A stretch of DNA of 64,000 nt from assembly GCF_016703145.1 (NCBI RefSeq), contig NZ_JADJCO010000002.1, forward strand, positions 434,001 to 498,000, given 5' to 3'. The position numbers were made by a program, and so were the translations under genes. The notes beneath the pieces are model-generated. The model saw nothing but the letters and a program-made list of their open reading frames with translations. It did not search any database and had not been told where the DNA came from. Below, in pieces: positions 43,400 to 51,656 of the stretch. The DNA comes from Ottowia sp. (lineage in GTDB: Bacteria > Pseudomonadota > Gammaproteobacteria > Burkholderiales > Burkholderiaceae_C). Position 1 is the first letter of the stretch, and every line of letters begins with the position of its first letter.

Positions 43400-45568
43400 A
43401 TGCGGCACCACCCGGTGGACACCCCAGGAAGCCGTGAGAACGGTGCGGCCGGCCTGCCGCCACACGGCAGCCGCAGCCGGCGGCGGATGCCGCCGCTCGT
43501 GCGCCGGGTGACGTTGCGGGTGGCCGTGGCCTGGCTGGCGCTGGTGGCTGGCCTGGGTTGGTGGATGTCGCAGCGGACCGTGGCCGAGTGGCTGGCCCGC
43601 GTGGAGGCCAGCGCCGCATACGAATCCCAGGCCACCGTGCGTGTCATGGACCGGCTGTTCGCCGAGATGGCCAGCGTGGCCAACATGGTGTCGCACCAGG
43701 CTTCGGTGATCGAGCTGGCCACCCGTTACCGCACCGATCCGCCCGGCGCCGCCGGGTTGACGCGGGAGCAGCGCGCGGTGCAGTTCACGGGCGATCCGCT
43801 GGTGCGCAAGGTGGGCGATTTCATGGATGCGCTGTGCAGCGATCTGAACTATGCCCGCATCTACATGAACAATCTGTCGAGCAACACGGTGACGGCCAGC
43901 AACTGGGACGAGCCCGGCAGCATCGTGGGGATGATCTACACGGGCCGCGCCTACCTGACCGATGCATTGCGCCATGGCAGCAGCCATATGTTCGGCATCG
44001 CGCGCCTGAACAGAAGTCCCTCGTACTTCGTGAGCAGCCGCATCGAGGGCGCGGACAACGTGCCGCTGGGCTCCGTCACGGTGAAATTCGACGCGCCAGA
44101 CATGGCGCTCTACCTGACGGGCGAGCATATCGCCCTGGTCGTGAACAGCGAGGGGCGCGTGACCACCAGCTCGTCCGCGCCGTTCATGCTGCGCAACGTG
44201 GGGGCGCTGCTCCCGCCAGGCTCGGTACGGCCCGCGGACGGTGACGAAGAGCCGGGGGAGCCCATGGCCATCCATGCGATGGCCGGTCAAGGGCAGGCCG
44301 GTCAGTGGCTCATCGACGGCAGGCCCTATCTGCTGCGGCGCCAGGCGCTGACCAATACGCAATACCAGTTGCTCACGCTGGCCTCGCTGGATCAGTTGGC
44401 GCCCATGCGCCAGCAGCACTTTCTGACGGCCATGCTGGTGGCGCTGTTCGGCATGGCCCTGATCGTGTTCGCCAGCCAGGTGGTGGGGCAGATGCTCATG
44501 CGCCGCCAGGATGAACGGCATGCGGCGATGCAAATATCCGCCCTGAATGCCGAGCTGAGCGCCGCGCTCACCGACGCCAAGGCAAAGGACCGGCAGAAGG
44601 TCGAAATCCTGGGCTACATCGGCCATGACTTGCGCGCGCCGCTGGCGACGATCAGCGGGTATTCGGCGCTCCTGCTGGCCGATGCGCACGAAAAGCAGCA
44701 CAAGCGGCTGCTGACCATCCAGCGCAGCGTGAAATACCAGCTCGGCCTGATCGACGAACTGCTGGAATACGCCAAGGCCGAACTGCAGCCCCTGGCTGTC
44801 CAGCCCGTCGCCACCGACCTCGGCCTCCTGCTGGACGACATTTCCGAATACGCCATCGTCCTGTGCGCGCAGCAGAACAACCGCTTTCGCCATCACCCCT
44901 CTGAACGCATGCCGCGGCAGGTCGGCCTGGACGGCAAGCGCTTGCAGCAGGTGCTGCTGAACCTGCTCTCCAACGCCGCCAAGTTCACGCGCGGCGGCGT
45001 GGTGACGCTGTCGGTCACGGCCAAGCCCGAGGGGGAGGCCTGCGCCCTGCGCTTCGAGGTCAGCGACACGGGAATAGGGATCGACCTGAACCAGGGCACG
45101 GATATTTTCGGCGCCTTCCGGCACATACAGGCGGCGAGCGGCGGCACTGGGTTGGGCCTGTTCATCGCGCAGCGCATCGTCACGGCCATGGGTGGGTCGC
45201 TGAGCGTGGCCAGCAGGCCCGGCCAGGGCACGACGTTTTCCTTCGTGCTTTCCGCGCCGATCATCGATGCGTCCGGTTCGGACTGGTCCGTCGCCCTGCA
45301 ACGGGAGACGGAACCCGGCGGGCCGTCACCGGAGCCCGTTTTGCCCCGGAATGCCCTGCCGGAGGATCAGGCCCTGGATGAACTCGCCCGCCTGGCGCTC
45401 GATGGCCGCCTCACCGACATCGAGCGCTGGATCGAACGCCACGCCCAGGAGGCCGCCCATGCGCCGTTCGTTGCCCTGCTGCATGACCTGCTGGAGCGGT
45501 TCGACTTCGCGGGGGTGCACGGGTTGGCGTTGCAAGGGCGAAGTCATTCGGGCTCATCGATGGGGTGA
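43400..45568 (+). CDS. Membrane sensor histidine kinase
   Basis: 722 aa. A first transmembrane helix (about 39-56, VAVAWLALVAGLGWW), a periplasmic sensor of about 270 residues resembling Cache-type folds, and a second helix (about 350-370, LTAMLVALFGMALIVF). Then HisKA with phospho-acceptor H409 in GYIGHDLRAPLATISGYSAL and a HATPase domain (NLLSNAAKFTRGG; DTGIGI; GTGLGLFIAQRIVTAMGG). A C-terminal extension of about 95 residues follows that does not look like a receiver. The ATG at 43400 is only 4 bases after the regulator stop. The gene overlaps the 3' end of the convergent methyltransferase by 25 bp. Confidence 0.92.
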   Translation: MRHHPVDTPGSRENGAAGLPPHGSRSRRRMPPLVRRVTLRVAVAWLALVAGLGWWMSQRTVAEWLARVEASAAYESQATVRVMDRLFAEMASVANMVSHQASVIELATRYRTDPPGAAGLTREQRAVQFTGDPLVRKVGDFMDALCSDLNYARIYMNNLSSNTVTASNWDEPGSIVGMIYTGRAYLTDALRHGSSHMFGIARLNRSPSYFVSSRIEGADNVPLGSVTVKFDAPDMALYLTGEHIALVVNSEGRVTTSSSAPFMLRNVGALLPPGSVRPADGDEEPGEPMAIHAMAGQGQAGQWLIDGRPYLLRRQALTNTQYQLLTLASLDQLAPMRQQHFLTAMLVALFGMALIVFASQVVGQMLMRRQDERHAAMQISALNAELSAALTDAKAKDRQKVEILGYIGHDLRAPLATISGYSALLLADAHEKQHKRLLTIQRSVKYQLGLIDELLEYAKAELQPLAVQPVATDLGLLLDDISEYAIVLCAQQNNRFRHHPSERMPRQVGLDGKRLQQVLLNLLSNAAKFTRGGVVTLSVTAKPEGEACALRFEVSDTGIGIDLNQGTDIFGAFRHIQAASGGTGLGLFIAQRIVTAMGGSLSVASRPGQGTTFSFVLSAPIIDASGSDWSVALQRETEPGGPSPEPVLPRNALPEDQALDELARLALDGRLTDIERWIERHAQEAAHAPFVALLHDLLERFDFAGVHGLALQGRSHSGSSMG

Positions 45569-46251
45569 GGCGCCGGCCGCCGGGCGTGGTACAGGCTCAC
45601 GCGCCGGAATTCCGGCGATTCATCGAGGTCCGGCCAGGTGCTGGCTTCCATCGCCGCGATGCGCCGGTAGGGCGGGTGGCTGAAGTCGCGCACGCGCGAG
45701 TCGGCCACCAGCACCTGGCGGCCGCGCGTGAGGAACGCGTCCAGCAGCGGCAGGTTGGCGCGGTCGTACAGCACGTCGGCCACCAGGATCACGTCGAAGC
45801 GGTCGGCCTCGGCGAAGAAGTCCGCGCTGACTTCCAGCGCGACGCCGTTGAGCGCGGCGTTGGCCCGGCTGGCCTGCAGCGCCAGCGGGTCCAGGTCGCA
45901 GGCCACCACCTCGGCCGCGCCGGCCCTGGCGGCGGCGATGGCGGCCACGCCGGAGCCGGCGCCGAAGTCCAGCACGGTCTTGCCGCGCACCCATTGCGGG
46001 TGCTCGGCCAGCCAGCGCGCCAGCACCAGGCCGCTGGCCCAGCAGAAGCACCAGTAAGGCGGCTCGTCCATCACCCGCCGGATCTCGTCGGGCGTGAAGG
46101 GGCGGTGCATGCGGGCCGCGTCCAGCAGCCACAGCCGCAGGTCGGTGCCCGGCAGCGGGGTGGCGAGCAGGCGCGCGTCGTGCAGCAGCGAGCGCAGCGT
46201 GTGCTGCAGGGCGTCGATGGCGGCGGGCTGGGGCGGCATGGACGGTTTCAT
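45544..46251 (-). CDS. Class I SAM-dependent methyltransferase (ETFB-lysine methyltransferase-like)
   Basis: 235 aa. SAM-binding motif I VLDFGAGSGVAAIAAARAGA, the acidic loop CDLDPLALQASRANAALNG and the post-II motif FDVILVADVLYDRANLPLL, as in the Nnt1/METTL20 lysine methyltransferase group; PPYWCFCWASGLVLARWL before motif I supports this. The target is unknown. ATG at 46251; the frame continues upstream into a dispersed element, which is taken as non-coding. Confidence 0.82.
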   Translation of the reverse strand: MKPSMPPQPAAIDALQHTLRSLLHDARLLATPLPGTDLRLWLLDAARMHRPFTPDEIRRVMDEPPYWCFCWASGLVLARWLAEHPQWVRGKTVLDFGAGSGVAAIAAARAGAAEVVACDLDPLALQASRANAALNGVALEVSADFFAEADRFDVILVADVLYDRANLPLLDAFLTRGRQVLVADSRVRDFSHPPYRRIAAMEASTWPDLDESPEFRRVSLYHARRPAPHPIDEPE

Positions 46252-46257
46252 GGCGAA

Positions 46258-46311
46258 ATCAGGCCGCAGCCCCCGTGGATATTGCGCCAACAGCTATCAA
46301 AAACGAAGTAA
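46258..46311 (-). repeat. AT-rich dispersed element, copy 11
   Basis: Minus-strand TACTTCGTTTTTGATAGCTG, then TTGGCGCAATATCCACGGGG. It lies just upstream of the methyltransferase gene. Confidence 0.8.
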
Positions 46312-46334
46312 CCGGCACGCGCGGAAAAAGAAAA

Positions 46335-46354
46335 AGCCCCGGCAGGCCGGGGCT
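46335..46354 (-). terminator. Terminator of the pimC-pimD unit
   Basis: Stem AGCCCCGG/CCGGGGCT with a 4-nt loop; the minus-strand 3' side continues TTTTTCTTTTT. Confidence 0.85.
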
Positions 46355-46377
46355 CGCGGGCAGGACGCGGGGCGCCG

Positions 46378-47496
46378 TCAGACGAACACGCCCGCCGTGT
46401 CCTGCATGTGGTCGGACACTTCGCCCAGGTGGTGCAGGGTGTCGCCCCAGGTCATCTCCAACTGCGTGAGGACCTTGAAGTAGTGGCTGCCGGCGTACTC
46501 GTCCGTCACGCCGATGCCGCCGTGCAACTGCACCGACTGCTGGCCGACGTAGCGCAGCGACTGGCCGAGCTGCACCTTGGCGCTGGACAGCGCCAGGCGG
46601 CGCTCGGCCTCGGGCGTGCCCAGCTTGAGGCTGGCGTAGTAGCTCATGCTGCGCGCCAGTTCGAGCTGCATCTTCATGTCGGCGACGCGGTGGCGCAGCG
46701 CCTGGAAGCTGGCGATGGTGACGCCGAACTGCTTGCGCTGGTTCATGTACTCGGTGGTGAGCGCCAGGGTCTTGTCCATGGCGCCGGTGCCCGTGGCGCA
46801 GGCGCAGGCGATGCCCACGTCCACCGCGTAGCGGAGGGCGGCCAGGCCGTCGGTGGTGACGAGCGCGGCGGGCGCGCTGTCGAACTGCACGTCGGCGGCG
46901 CGCGATTCGTCCTGCGTCGGGTAGCCGCGCGTGGCCACGCCGGCGGCGCCGCGCTCGACCAGGAACAGCGCCAGCTTGCCGTCCAGCTGCGCGGGCACGA
47001 CGAAGGCGTCGGCCTGGTCGCCGGCGGGCACCACGTTCTTCAGGCCGGTGAGGGCGTAGGCGCCGCCCGGCGCGGCGCTGGCCTGGGCCGCGCACACGTC
47101 CAGCCGGTAGCGCGCCTTGCGCTCCTGCTGCGCCAGCACCACCAGGGCCTCGCCGCTGGCGATGCGCGGCAGCCAGGCGGCCTGCACCTCGGGCGTGCCG
47201 AAGGCGCCGATGGCGGCGCTGGTGACGAGGGTCTGCGCCAGCGGCTCCAGCACGATGCCGCGGCCCAGCTCTTCCATGACCACCATGGCCTCGATGGGGC
47301 CCAGCCCCAGGCCGCCGTGCTCCTCGCTCACGTACAGGCCGGCCAGGCCGAGGTCGGCCAGTTCGTCGTAGGCCGCGCGGTCGAAGCCGCCGGCCGCCAC
47401 GATCTTCTTGCGGCGCTCGAAGTCGTAGCCCTTGTCCACCCACTTGGCGACGGCGTCGCGCAACTGCTGCTGGTCGTCCGAAAAATTGAAGTCCAT
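46378..47496 (-). CDS. pimD: Acyl-CoA dehydrogenase, PimD type
   Basis: A 372-aa acyl-CoA dehydrogenase resembling the small subunit of pimeloyl-CoA dehydrogenase. It has the N-terminal helical domain (FNFSDDQQQLRDAVAKWVDK), the middle domain, and the C-terminal FAD domain with EYMNQRKQFGVTIASFQALRH and VQLHGGIGVTDEY; the catalytic base is usually the Glu near the last motif. It follows pimC by 28 bp, and the pair is expected to act on dicarboxylic or long-chain acyl-CoA. Substrate assignment rests on family resemblance. Confidence 0.85.
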   Translation of the reverse strand: MDFNFSDDQQQLRDAVAKWVDKGYDFERRKKIVAAGGFDRAAYDELADLGLAGLYVSEEHGGLGLGPIEAMVVMEELGRGIVLEPLAQTLVTSAAIGAFGTPEVQAAWLPRIASGEALVVLAQQERKARYRLDVCAAQASAAPGGAYALTGLKNVVPAGDQADAFVVPAQLDGKLALFLVERGAAGVATRGYPTQDESRAADVQFDSAPAALVTTDGLAALRYAVDVGIACACATGTGAMDKTLALTTEYMNQRKQFGVTIASFQALRHRVADMKMQLELARSMSYYASLKLGTPEAERRLALSSAKVQLGQSLRYVGQQSVQLHGGIGVTDEYAGSHYFKVLTQLEMTWGDTLHHLGEVSDHMQDTAGVFV

Positions 47497-47524
47497 GATC
47501 TTGTGTTCCTAGCGAGGCGTTGGC

Positions 47525-48733
47525 TTATCCGAGAACGGTTTGGGCGACGATCGTCCGCTGCACCTCGTTGCTGCCGCCGTAGATGGTGGTCTTGCGCATG
47601 TTGAAGTAGCTGGGGGCCAGCACGGCGTTGCCCGTGCTGCCGCCCGGGAAGCCCCGCAGCGCGGCGGCCACGGCCTGGTCGCCCTGCCAGCCGGCGGCCA
47701 TGGCCTCCTCGATGAAGGGCAGGCTGTAGGGGCCGGCGGCCAGCATCATCAACTCGGCGTAGCGCTGCTGGATCTCGCTGCCCTTGATCTTCAGCAGGCC
47801 GGCGATGTCCAGCGAGTTCTTGCCCGACTTCTCGGCCGAGAGCACGCGCAGCACCAGCATTTCCAGCGCCACGACGTCCACCTCCAGCAGCGCGATCTGG
47901 TCGCGGAAGCGCGGGTCGTCCCACACGCCCTCGGCCTTGGCGATGCGCTTGAGGCGCGCCAGCTCGCGCTTGGACCGGGCCACGCCGGCGATGTTGGTGC
48001 GCTCGTGGCTGAGCAGGTGCTTGGCGTAGGTCCAGCCCTTGTTCTCCTCGCCGATCAGGTTCTCGGCCGGCACCTCGACGTTGTCGAAGAACACGTCGTT
48101 GACCTCGTGGCCGCCTTCCAGCATCTTGATGGGGCGCACGGTGACGCCGGGCGACTTCATGTCCAGCACGATGAAGCTGATGCCAGTCTGCGGCTTGCCC
48201 TCGTTGCTGGTGCGCACCAGGTTGAACATCCAGTCGCCGTGCTGGCCCAGGGTGGTCCAGGTCTTCTGGCCGTTGATGATGTACTTGTCGCCTTGGCGCT
48301 CGGCGCGGGTCTTGAGCGAGGCCAGGTCGGAGCCGGCGCCCGGCTCGCTGTAGCCCTGGCTCCACCACACCTCGCCGCTGGCGATGCCGGGCAGGAAGCG
48401 CTGGTGTTGCTCGGGCGTGCCGAAGGCCTGGATGACGGGCGCCACCATCACCGGGCCGAAGGGGACGATGCCGGGCGCGCCGGCGCGCGTGGTCTCTTCC
48501 TCGAAGATGTGCCGCTGCACCGCCGTCCAGCCGGGGCCGCCGAACTCCACCGGCCAGCCGTAGGCCAGCCAGCCCTTCTTGCCCAGGATCCTGGCCCAGC
48601 CCTGCAGATCGTCGCGGGTCAGGTCCAGATCGTCATGCACCTTCCGCGCCAGGTCCTTGGGCAGGTTCGCCGCGACCCAGGCGCGGACTTCCTCGCGGAA
48701 TTGCTGTTCTTCGGGGGTGAATGCCAGTTCCAT
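47525..48733 (-). CDS. pimC: Acyl-CoA dehydrogenase, PimC type
   Basis: 402 aa, resembling the large subunit of pimeloyl-CoA dehydrogenase. Visible are the N-terminal helices (ELAFTPEEQQFREEVRAWVA), the middle domain with WSQGYSEPGAGSDLASLKT and INGQKTWTTLGQHGDWMF, and the C-terminal FAD domain ending IYGGSNEVQRTIVAQTVLG. ATG at 48733 fits the family start; an upstream in-frame ATG at 48769 overlaps the DUF480 gene end. First gene of the pimC-pimD pair. Confidence 0.87.
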   Translation of the reverse strand: MELAFTPEEQQFREEVRAWVAANLPKDLARKVHDDLDLTRDDLQGWARILGKKGWLAYGWPVEFGGPGWTAVQRHIFEEETTRAGAPGIVPFGPVMVAPVIQAFGTPEQHQRFLPGIASGEVWWSQGYSEPGAGSDLASLKTRAERQGDKYIINGQKTWTTLGQHGDWMFNLVRTSNEGKPQTGISFIVLDMKSPGVTVRPIKMLEGGHEVNDVFFDNVEVPAENLIGEENKGWTYAKHLLSHERTNIAGVARSKRELARLKRIAKAEGVWDDPRFRDQIALLEVDVVALEMLVLRVLSAEKSGKNSLDIAGLLKIKGSEIQQRYAELMMLAAGPYSLPFIEEAMAAGWQGDQAVAAALRGFPGGSTGNAVLAPSYFNMRKTTIYGGSNEVQRTIVAQTVLG

Positions 48734-48749
48734 GTCCGTGGTTCTCCAG

Positions 48750-49460
48750 TTAACCCTTGTTTTTAGCATGGTCGTTCACTTCTGTCGGTCCGGCAGGCGA
48801 CACACCCAGCTCGGCGCACAGCCGGGCCACGCTGGCGCGCAGGGCGGCGACCTCGGCCTCCAGCGCGGAAATCCGGTCGTTTTGGCTTCTGGCCCGCTCT
48901 GGGTCTACGCCATCAGCTATTGAATCAGGAGCATACTGCGCGCCCTCGACCGGCCCGCACAGCAACTGCGCCCAGCGGTCCTCGCGCGTGCCGGGCGCGC
49001 GCGGCAGGCGCACCACCAGCGGGCCGCCCTTGCCTTCGGGCCGCCCGGCCAGCTCGTCCAGGAAGCCGTCCACCGACGAGATGTCGGCGAAGCGGTGCCA
49101 GCGCTCGGCGTTCAGCCGCAGCTCGCCCGCCGTCTGAGGCCCGCGCAGCATCAGCAGGCCCAGCAGCGCGGCCGACTGCTCGGGCACGCCCAGGCAGCGC
49201 TGCAGGTTGTGCTCGTAGCGGGCCACGCGGCTGCCGTGCGACTCGATCACCAGGCTGAGCGCCCGCAGGTCCGCCAGCGCCCGCTGCGCCTCGGCCTCGG
49301 TCACGTTCATCACCGGCTCGCGGCTGGTCTTCTGGTTGCAGCCGGCGACGACCAGGTTGAGCGACAGCGGGTAGGTGTCGGGCACGGTGCGGGCCTTTTC
49401 CATCAGCGTGCCCAGCACGCGGGCTTCGACGGGGGTGAGGGCGCGCGGTGTCGTGGTCAT
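48750..49460 (-). CDS. YceH family (DUF480) protein
   Basis: 236 aa, DUF480/YceH family, two winged-helix-like domains, function unknown. Family segments: LTPVEARVLGTLMEKARTVP, YPLSLNLVVAGCNQKTSREP and LLGLLMLRGPQTAGELRLN. The linker before the C-terminal coiled coil (YAPDSIADGVDPERARSQND) is encoded by copy 12 of the AT-rich element; the coiled coil is ISALEAEVAALRASVARL. ATG at 49460 matches the conserved start. 16 bp upstream of pimC. Confidence 0.88.
   Translation of the reverse strand: MTTTPRALTPVEARVLGTLMEKARTVPDTYPLSLNLVVAGCNQKTSREPVMNVTEAEAQRALADLRALSLVIESHGSRVARYEHNLQRCLGVPEQSAALLGLLMLRGPQTAGELRLNAERWHRFADISSVDGFLDELAGRPEGKGGPLVVRLPRAPGTREDRWAQLLCGPVEGAQYAPDSIADGVDPERARSQNDRISALEAEVAALRASVARLCAELGVSPAGPTEVNDHAKNKG
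48880..48936 (-). repeat. AT-rich dispersed element, copy 12 (in frame inside the DUF480 gene)
   Basis: Minus-strand TGATTCAATAGCTGATGGCG, then TAGACCCAGAGCGGGCCAGA. It encodes a linker. Confidence 0.7.
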
Positions 49461-49542
49461 GCGCGCAAGCATAGCGGGCCGCCGCGCGCATTCGTGCCCA
49501 ACCCGCGGGGCGCGTGCCCGCCATGGGGATAATCCGCCCCGC

Positions 49543-50124
49543 ATGAAGAACATCGTGATCCTGATCTCTGGCACCGGCTCCAACATGGCCGCCATCGTGC
49601 GCGCGGCCGAGCAGCAGCGCTGGGCCGAGCGCCTGGGCGCGCGCGTGGCGGCGGTCGTCAGCAACCGGCCGGGCGCCAGGGGCCTGGACACGGCGCAAGC
49701 CGCCGGCATCGCCACCGCCGTGGTGGACCACAAGGCCCACGCCAGCCGCGACACCTTCGACGCCGCCCTGATGCAGGCCATCGACGCGCACCAGCCCGCG
49801 CTGGTGGTGCTGGCCGGCTTCATGCGCATCCTCACGCCCGGCTTCGTGGCGCACTACGAGGGGCGCATCGTCAACATCCACCCCAGCCTGCTGCCGGCCT
49901 TTCCGGGCCTGCACACGCACCAGCGCGCGCTCGACGAGGGCTGCAAGCTGGCCGGCGCCACCGTGCACCGCGTGACGGCCGAGCTGGACCACGGTGAAAT
50001 CCTGGCCCAGGCGGCCGTCCCCGTGCTGCCCGACGACACCGCCGACACGCTGGCGGCGCGGGTGCTGACGCAAGAGCACCTGATCTATCCCCGCGCCGTC
50101 GCCGAATTGCTGCAGAAACAATAG
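49543..50124 (+). CDS. purN: Phosphoribosylglycinamide formyltransferase
   Basis: A 193-aa GAR transformylase of purine synthesis using 10-formyl-THF. Markers: NIVILISGTGSNMAAIV (phosphate loop), LVVLAGFMRILTPGFV, and the catalytic NIHPSLLPAFPGLHTH (Asn, His) with TVHRVTAELDHGEILAQ (Asp). A GATAAT box at 49528-49533 lies only about 10 bp before the ATG, so the transcript would have a very short leader. The stop codon TAG lies inside a dispersed element. Confidence 0.95.
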   Translation: MKNIVILISGTGSNMAAIVRAAEQQRWAERLGARVAAVVSNRPGARGLDTAQAAGIATAVVDHKAHASRDTFDAALMQAIDAHQPALVVLAGFMRILTPGFVAHYEGRIVNIHPSLLPAFPGLHTHQRALDEGCKLAGATVHRVTAELDHGEILAQAAVPVLPDDTADTLAARVLTQEHLIYPRAVAELLQKQ

Positions 50125-50175
50125 CTTCTGGCTCAATATCCACGCTGGATTGGGCCGGATTTGGCTCCAAATCCA
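50114..50175 (+). repeat. AT-rich dispersed element, copy 13 (supplies the purN stop)
   Basis: GAAACAATAGCTTCTGGCTC, then AATATCCACGCTGGATTGGG and ATTTGGCTCCAAATCC. TAG at 50122-50124 is the purN stop. Confidence 0.75.
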
Positions 50176-50208
50176 TCCGGCGTGGCACGCGATGGGACAA
50201 TCCGCGCC

Positions 50209-51474
50209 ATGCATCCCCAAGCCCTGCTCGACACCGCCAGCGACCTGCTGCCGCGCGTGCTGCGCCTCGACCACCCGGCCGACGCCGTGGTGTCGCGCTT
50301 CTTCCGCGAGCAGCGCCAGCTCGGCCCGCGCGAGCGCGCCACCCTGGCCGAGACCGTCTACGCCGTGCTGCGCCGCAAGCTGCTGTACGAGCACCTCGCC
50401 CGCGCCGGCAGCGGCCCGCGCCAGCGCCGGCTGGCCATCCTGGGCTTCGCCGCGCCGCGCGACGTCCTCATGCCGGCCCTGATCGAACCCGAGAAAGCCT
50501 GGCTCGCCGCCTGCGACGCCGTCGCGCCCGGCGAACTGCCCCCCGCCTGCCGCCACAACCTGCCCGCCTGGCTGGCCGAGCCGCTTCAGACCCAGTGGGG
50601 CGAGCAGTTCGACGCCCTCGCCGAGGCGCTGCTGGCGCCCGCGCCGCTCGACCTGCGCGTCAACACCATGCTTCAAAAAAGAGAGCTGGTAGCGAAGGAT
50701 CTGCGCGGGCTGGGCATCGAATCGACCCTCACCCCGTACTCGCCCTGGGGCCTGCGCCTGGCGGCCAAGCCGTCGCTGCGGAAGCTGGACGCCTTCACCC
50801 GCGGCGCCATCGAGGTGCAGGACGAGGGCTCGCAACTGCTGGCGCTGCTGCTCCAGGCTCAGCGCGGCGAGATGGTGGCCGACTTCTGCGCCGGCGCCGG
50901 CGGCAAGACCCTGGCCATCGGCGCCGCCATGCGCGGCACCGGGCGGCTGTACGCCTTCGACGTGTCCGCCCACCGGCTGGAGGCGCTCCAGCCCCGGCTG
51001 GCGCGCAGCGGCCTGGCCAACGTCCACCCCGTGGCCATCGCGCACGAGCGCGACCAGCGCCTCCAGCGCCTGGCGGCCAAGCTCGACCGCGTGCTCGTCG
51101 ATGCGCCGTGCTCCGGCCTTGGCACGCTGCGCCGCAACCCCGACCTGAAGTGGCGCCAGTCGCCCGAGGCCGTGCAGGCGCTGGCCGCCGCGCAGCGCGC
51201 CATCCTGGCTGGCGCCGCGCGCCTGCTCAAGCCCGGCGGGCGGCTGGTGTACGCCACCTGCAGCCTGCTGCCCGCCGAGAACGAGGACGTGGCCCGGGCC
51301 TTCGGCGCCGCGCACCCCGATTTCGCGCCGCTGAACGCCGCCGAGCTGCTGCGGGCGCTGAAAGTGCCCCAGGCCGACACCCTCTGCACGCCCGGCGGCG
51401 CCCATCTGCGCCTGTGGCCGCACCGGCACGCCACCGACGGCTTCTTTGCCGCCATCTGGCAGCGCAAGCGCTGA
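50209..51474 (+). CDS. RsmB/NOP family 16S rRNA m5C methyltransferase
   Basis: 421 aa. An N-terminal NusB-like helical region (about 1-130), then a Rossmann methyltransferase with DFCAGAGGKTLAIGAAMRG (motif I), DAPCSGLGTLRRNPDLKW (motif IV, Cys) and YATCSLLPAENEDVARAF (motif VI, nucleophilic Cys). It may not be the true RsmB (967), as another paralogue often exists, so no symbol is given. Residues around MLQKRELVAKDLRGLGIES may derive from a dispersed element. A GACAAT box at about 50196 is a possible -10 very close to the ATG. Confidence 0.88.
   Translation: MHPQALLDTASDLLPRVLRLDHPADAVVSRFFREQRQLGPRERATLAETVYAVLRRKLLYEHLARAGSGPRQRRLAILGFAAPRDVLMPALIEPEKAWLAACDAVAPGELPPACRHNLPAWLAEPLQTQWGEQFDALAEALLAPAPLDLRVNTMLQKRELVAKDLRGLGIESTLTPYSPWGLRLAAKPSLRKLDAFTRGAIEVQDEGSQLLALLLQAQRGEMVADFCAGAGGKTLAIGAAMRGTGRLYAFDVSAHRLEALQPRLARSGLANVHPVAIAHERDQRLQRLAAKLDRVLVDAPCSGLGTLRRNPDLKWRQSPEAVQALAAAQRAILAGAARLLKPGGRLVYATCSLLPAENEDVARAFGAAHPDFAPLNAAELLRALKVPQADTLCTPGGAHLRLWPHRHATDGFFAAIWQRKR
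50671..50725 (+). repeat. Possible AT-rich dispersed element, copy 14 (inside the RsmB-type gene)
   Basis: CTTCAAAAAAGAGAGCTGGT, then AGCGAAGGATCTGCGCGGGC. A/T-rich and family-like, but less certain because other RsmB proteins have a similar-length loop here. Confidence 0.4.
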
Positions 51475-51656
51475 AATCGGGCCGGCTGACGTCGCTCAAA
51501 CCTGACGCAAATTAGAGTCCATGCCCTTGATTGGCCGTGGAAGTGCCCTTTTTTTAGACACCCCGCCTACAATCAGAACCATTGGCGCCGCCGCGCGTCC
51601 AAACAGGCACGGATGCCGGCCCCCTGGCCGGCAGGCCCCCTCCCTTGAAAGACTCC

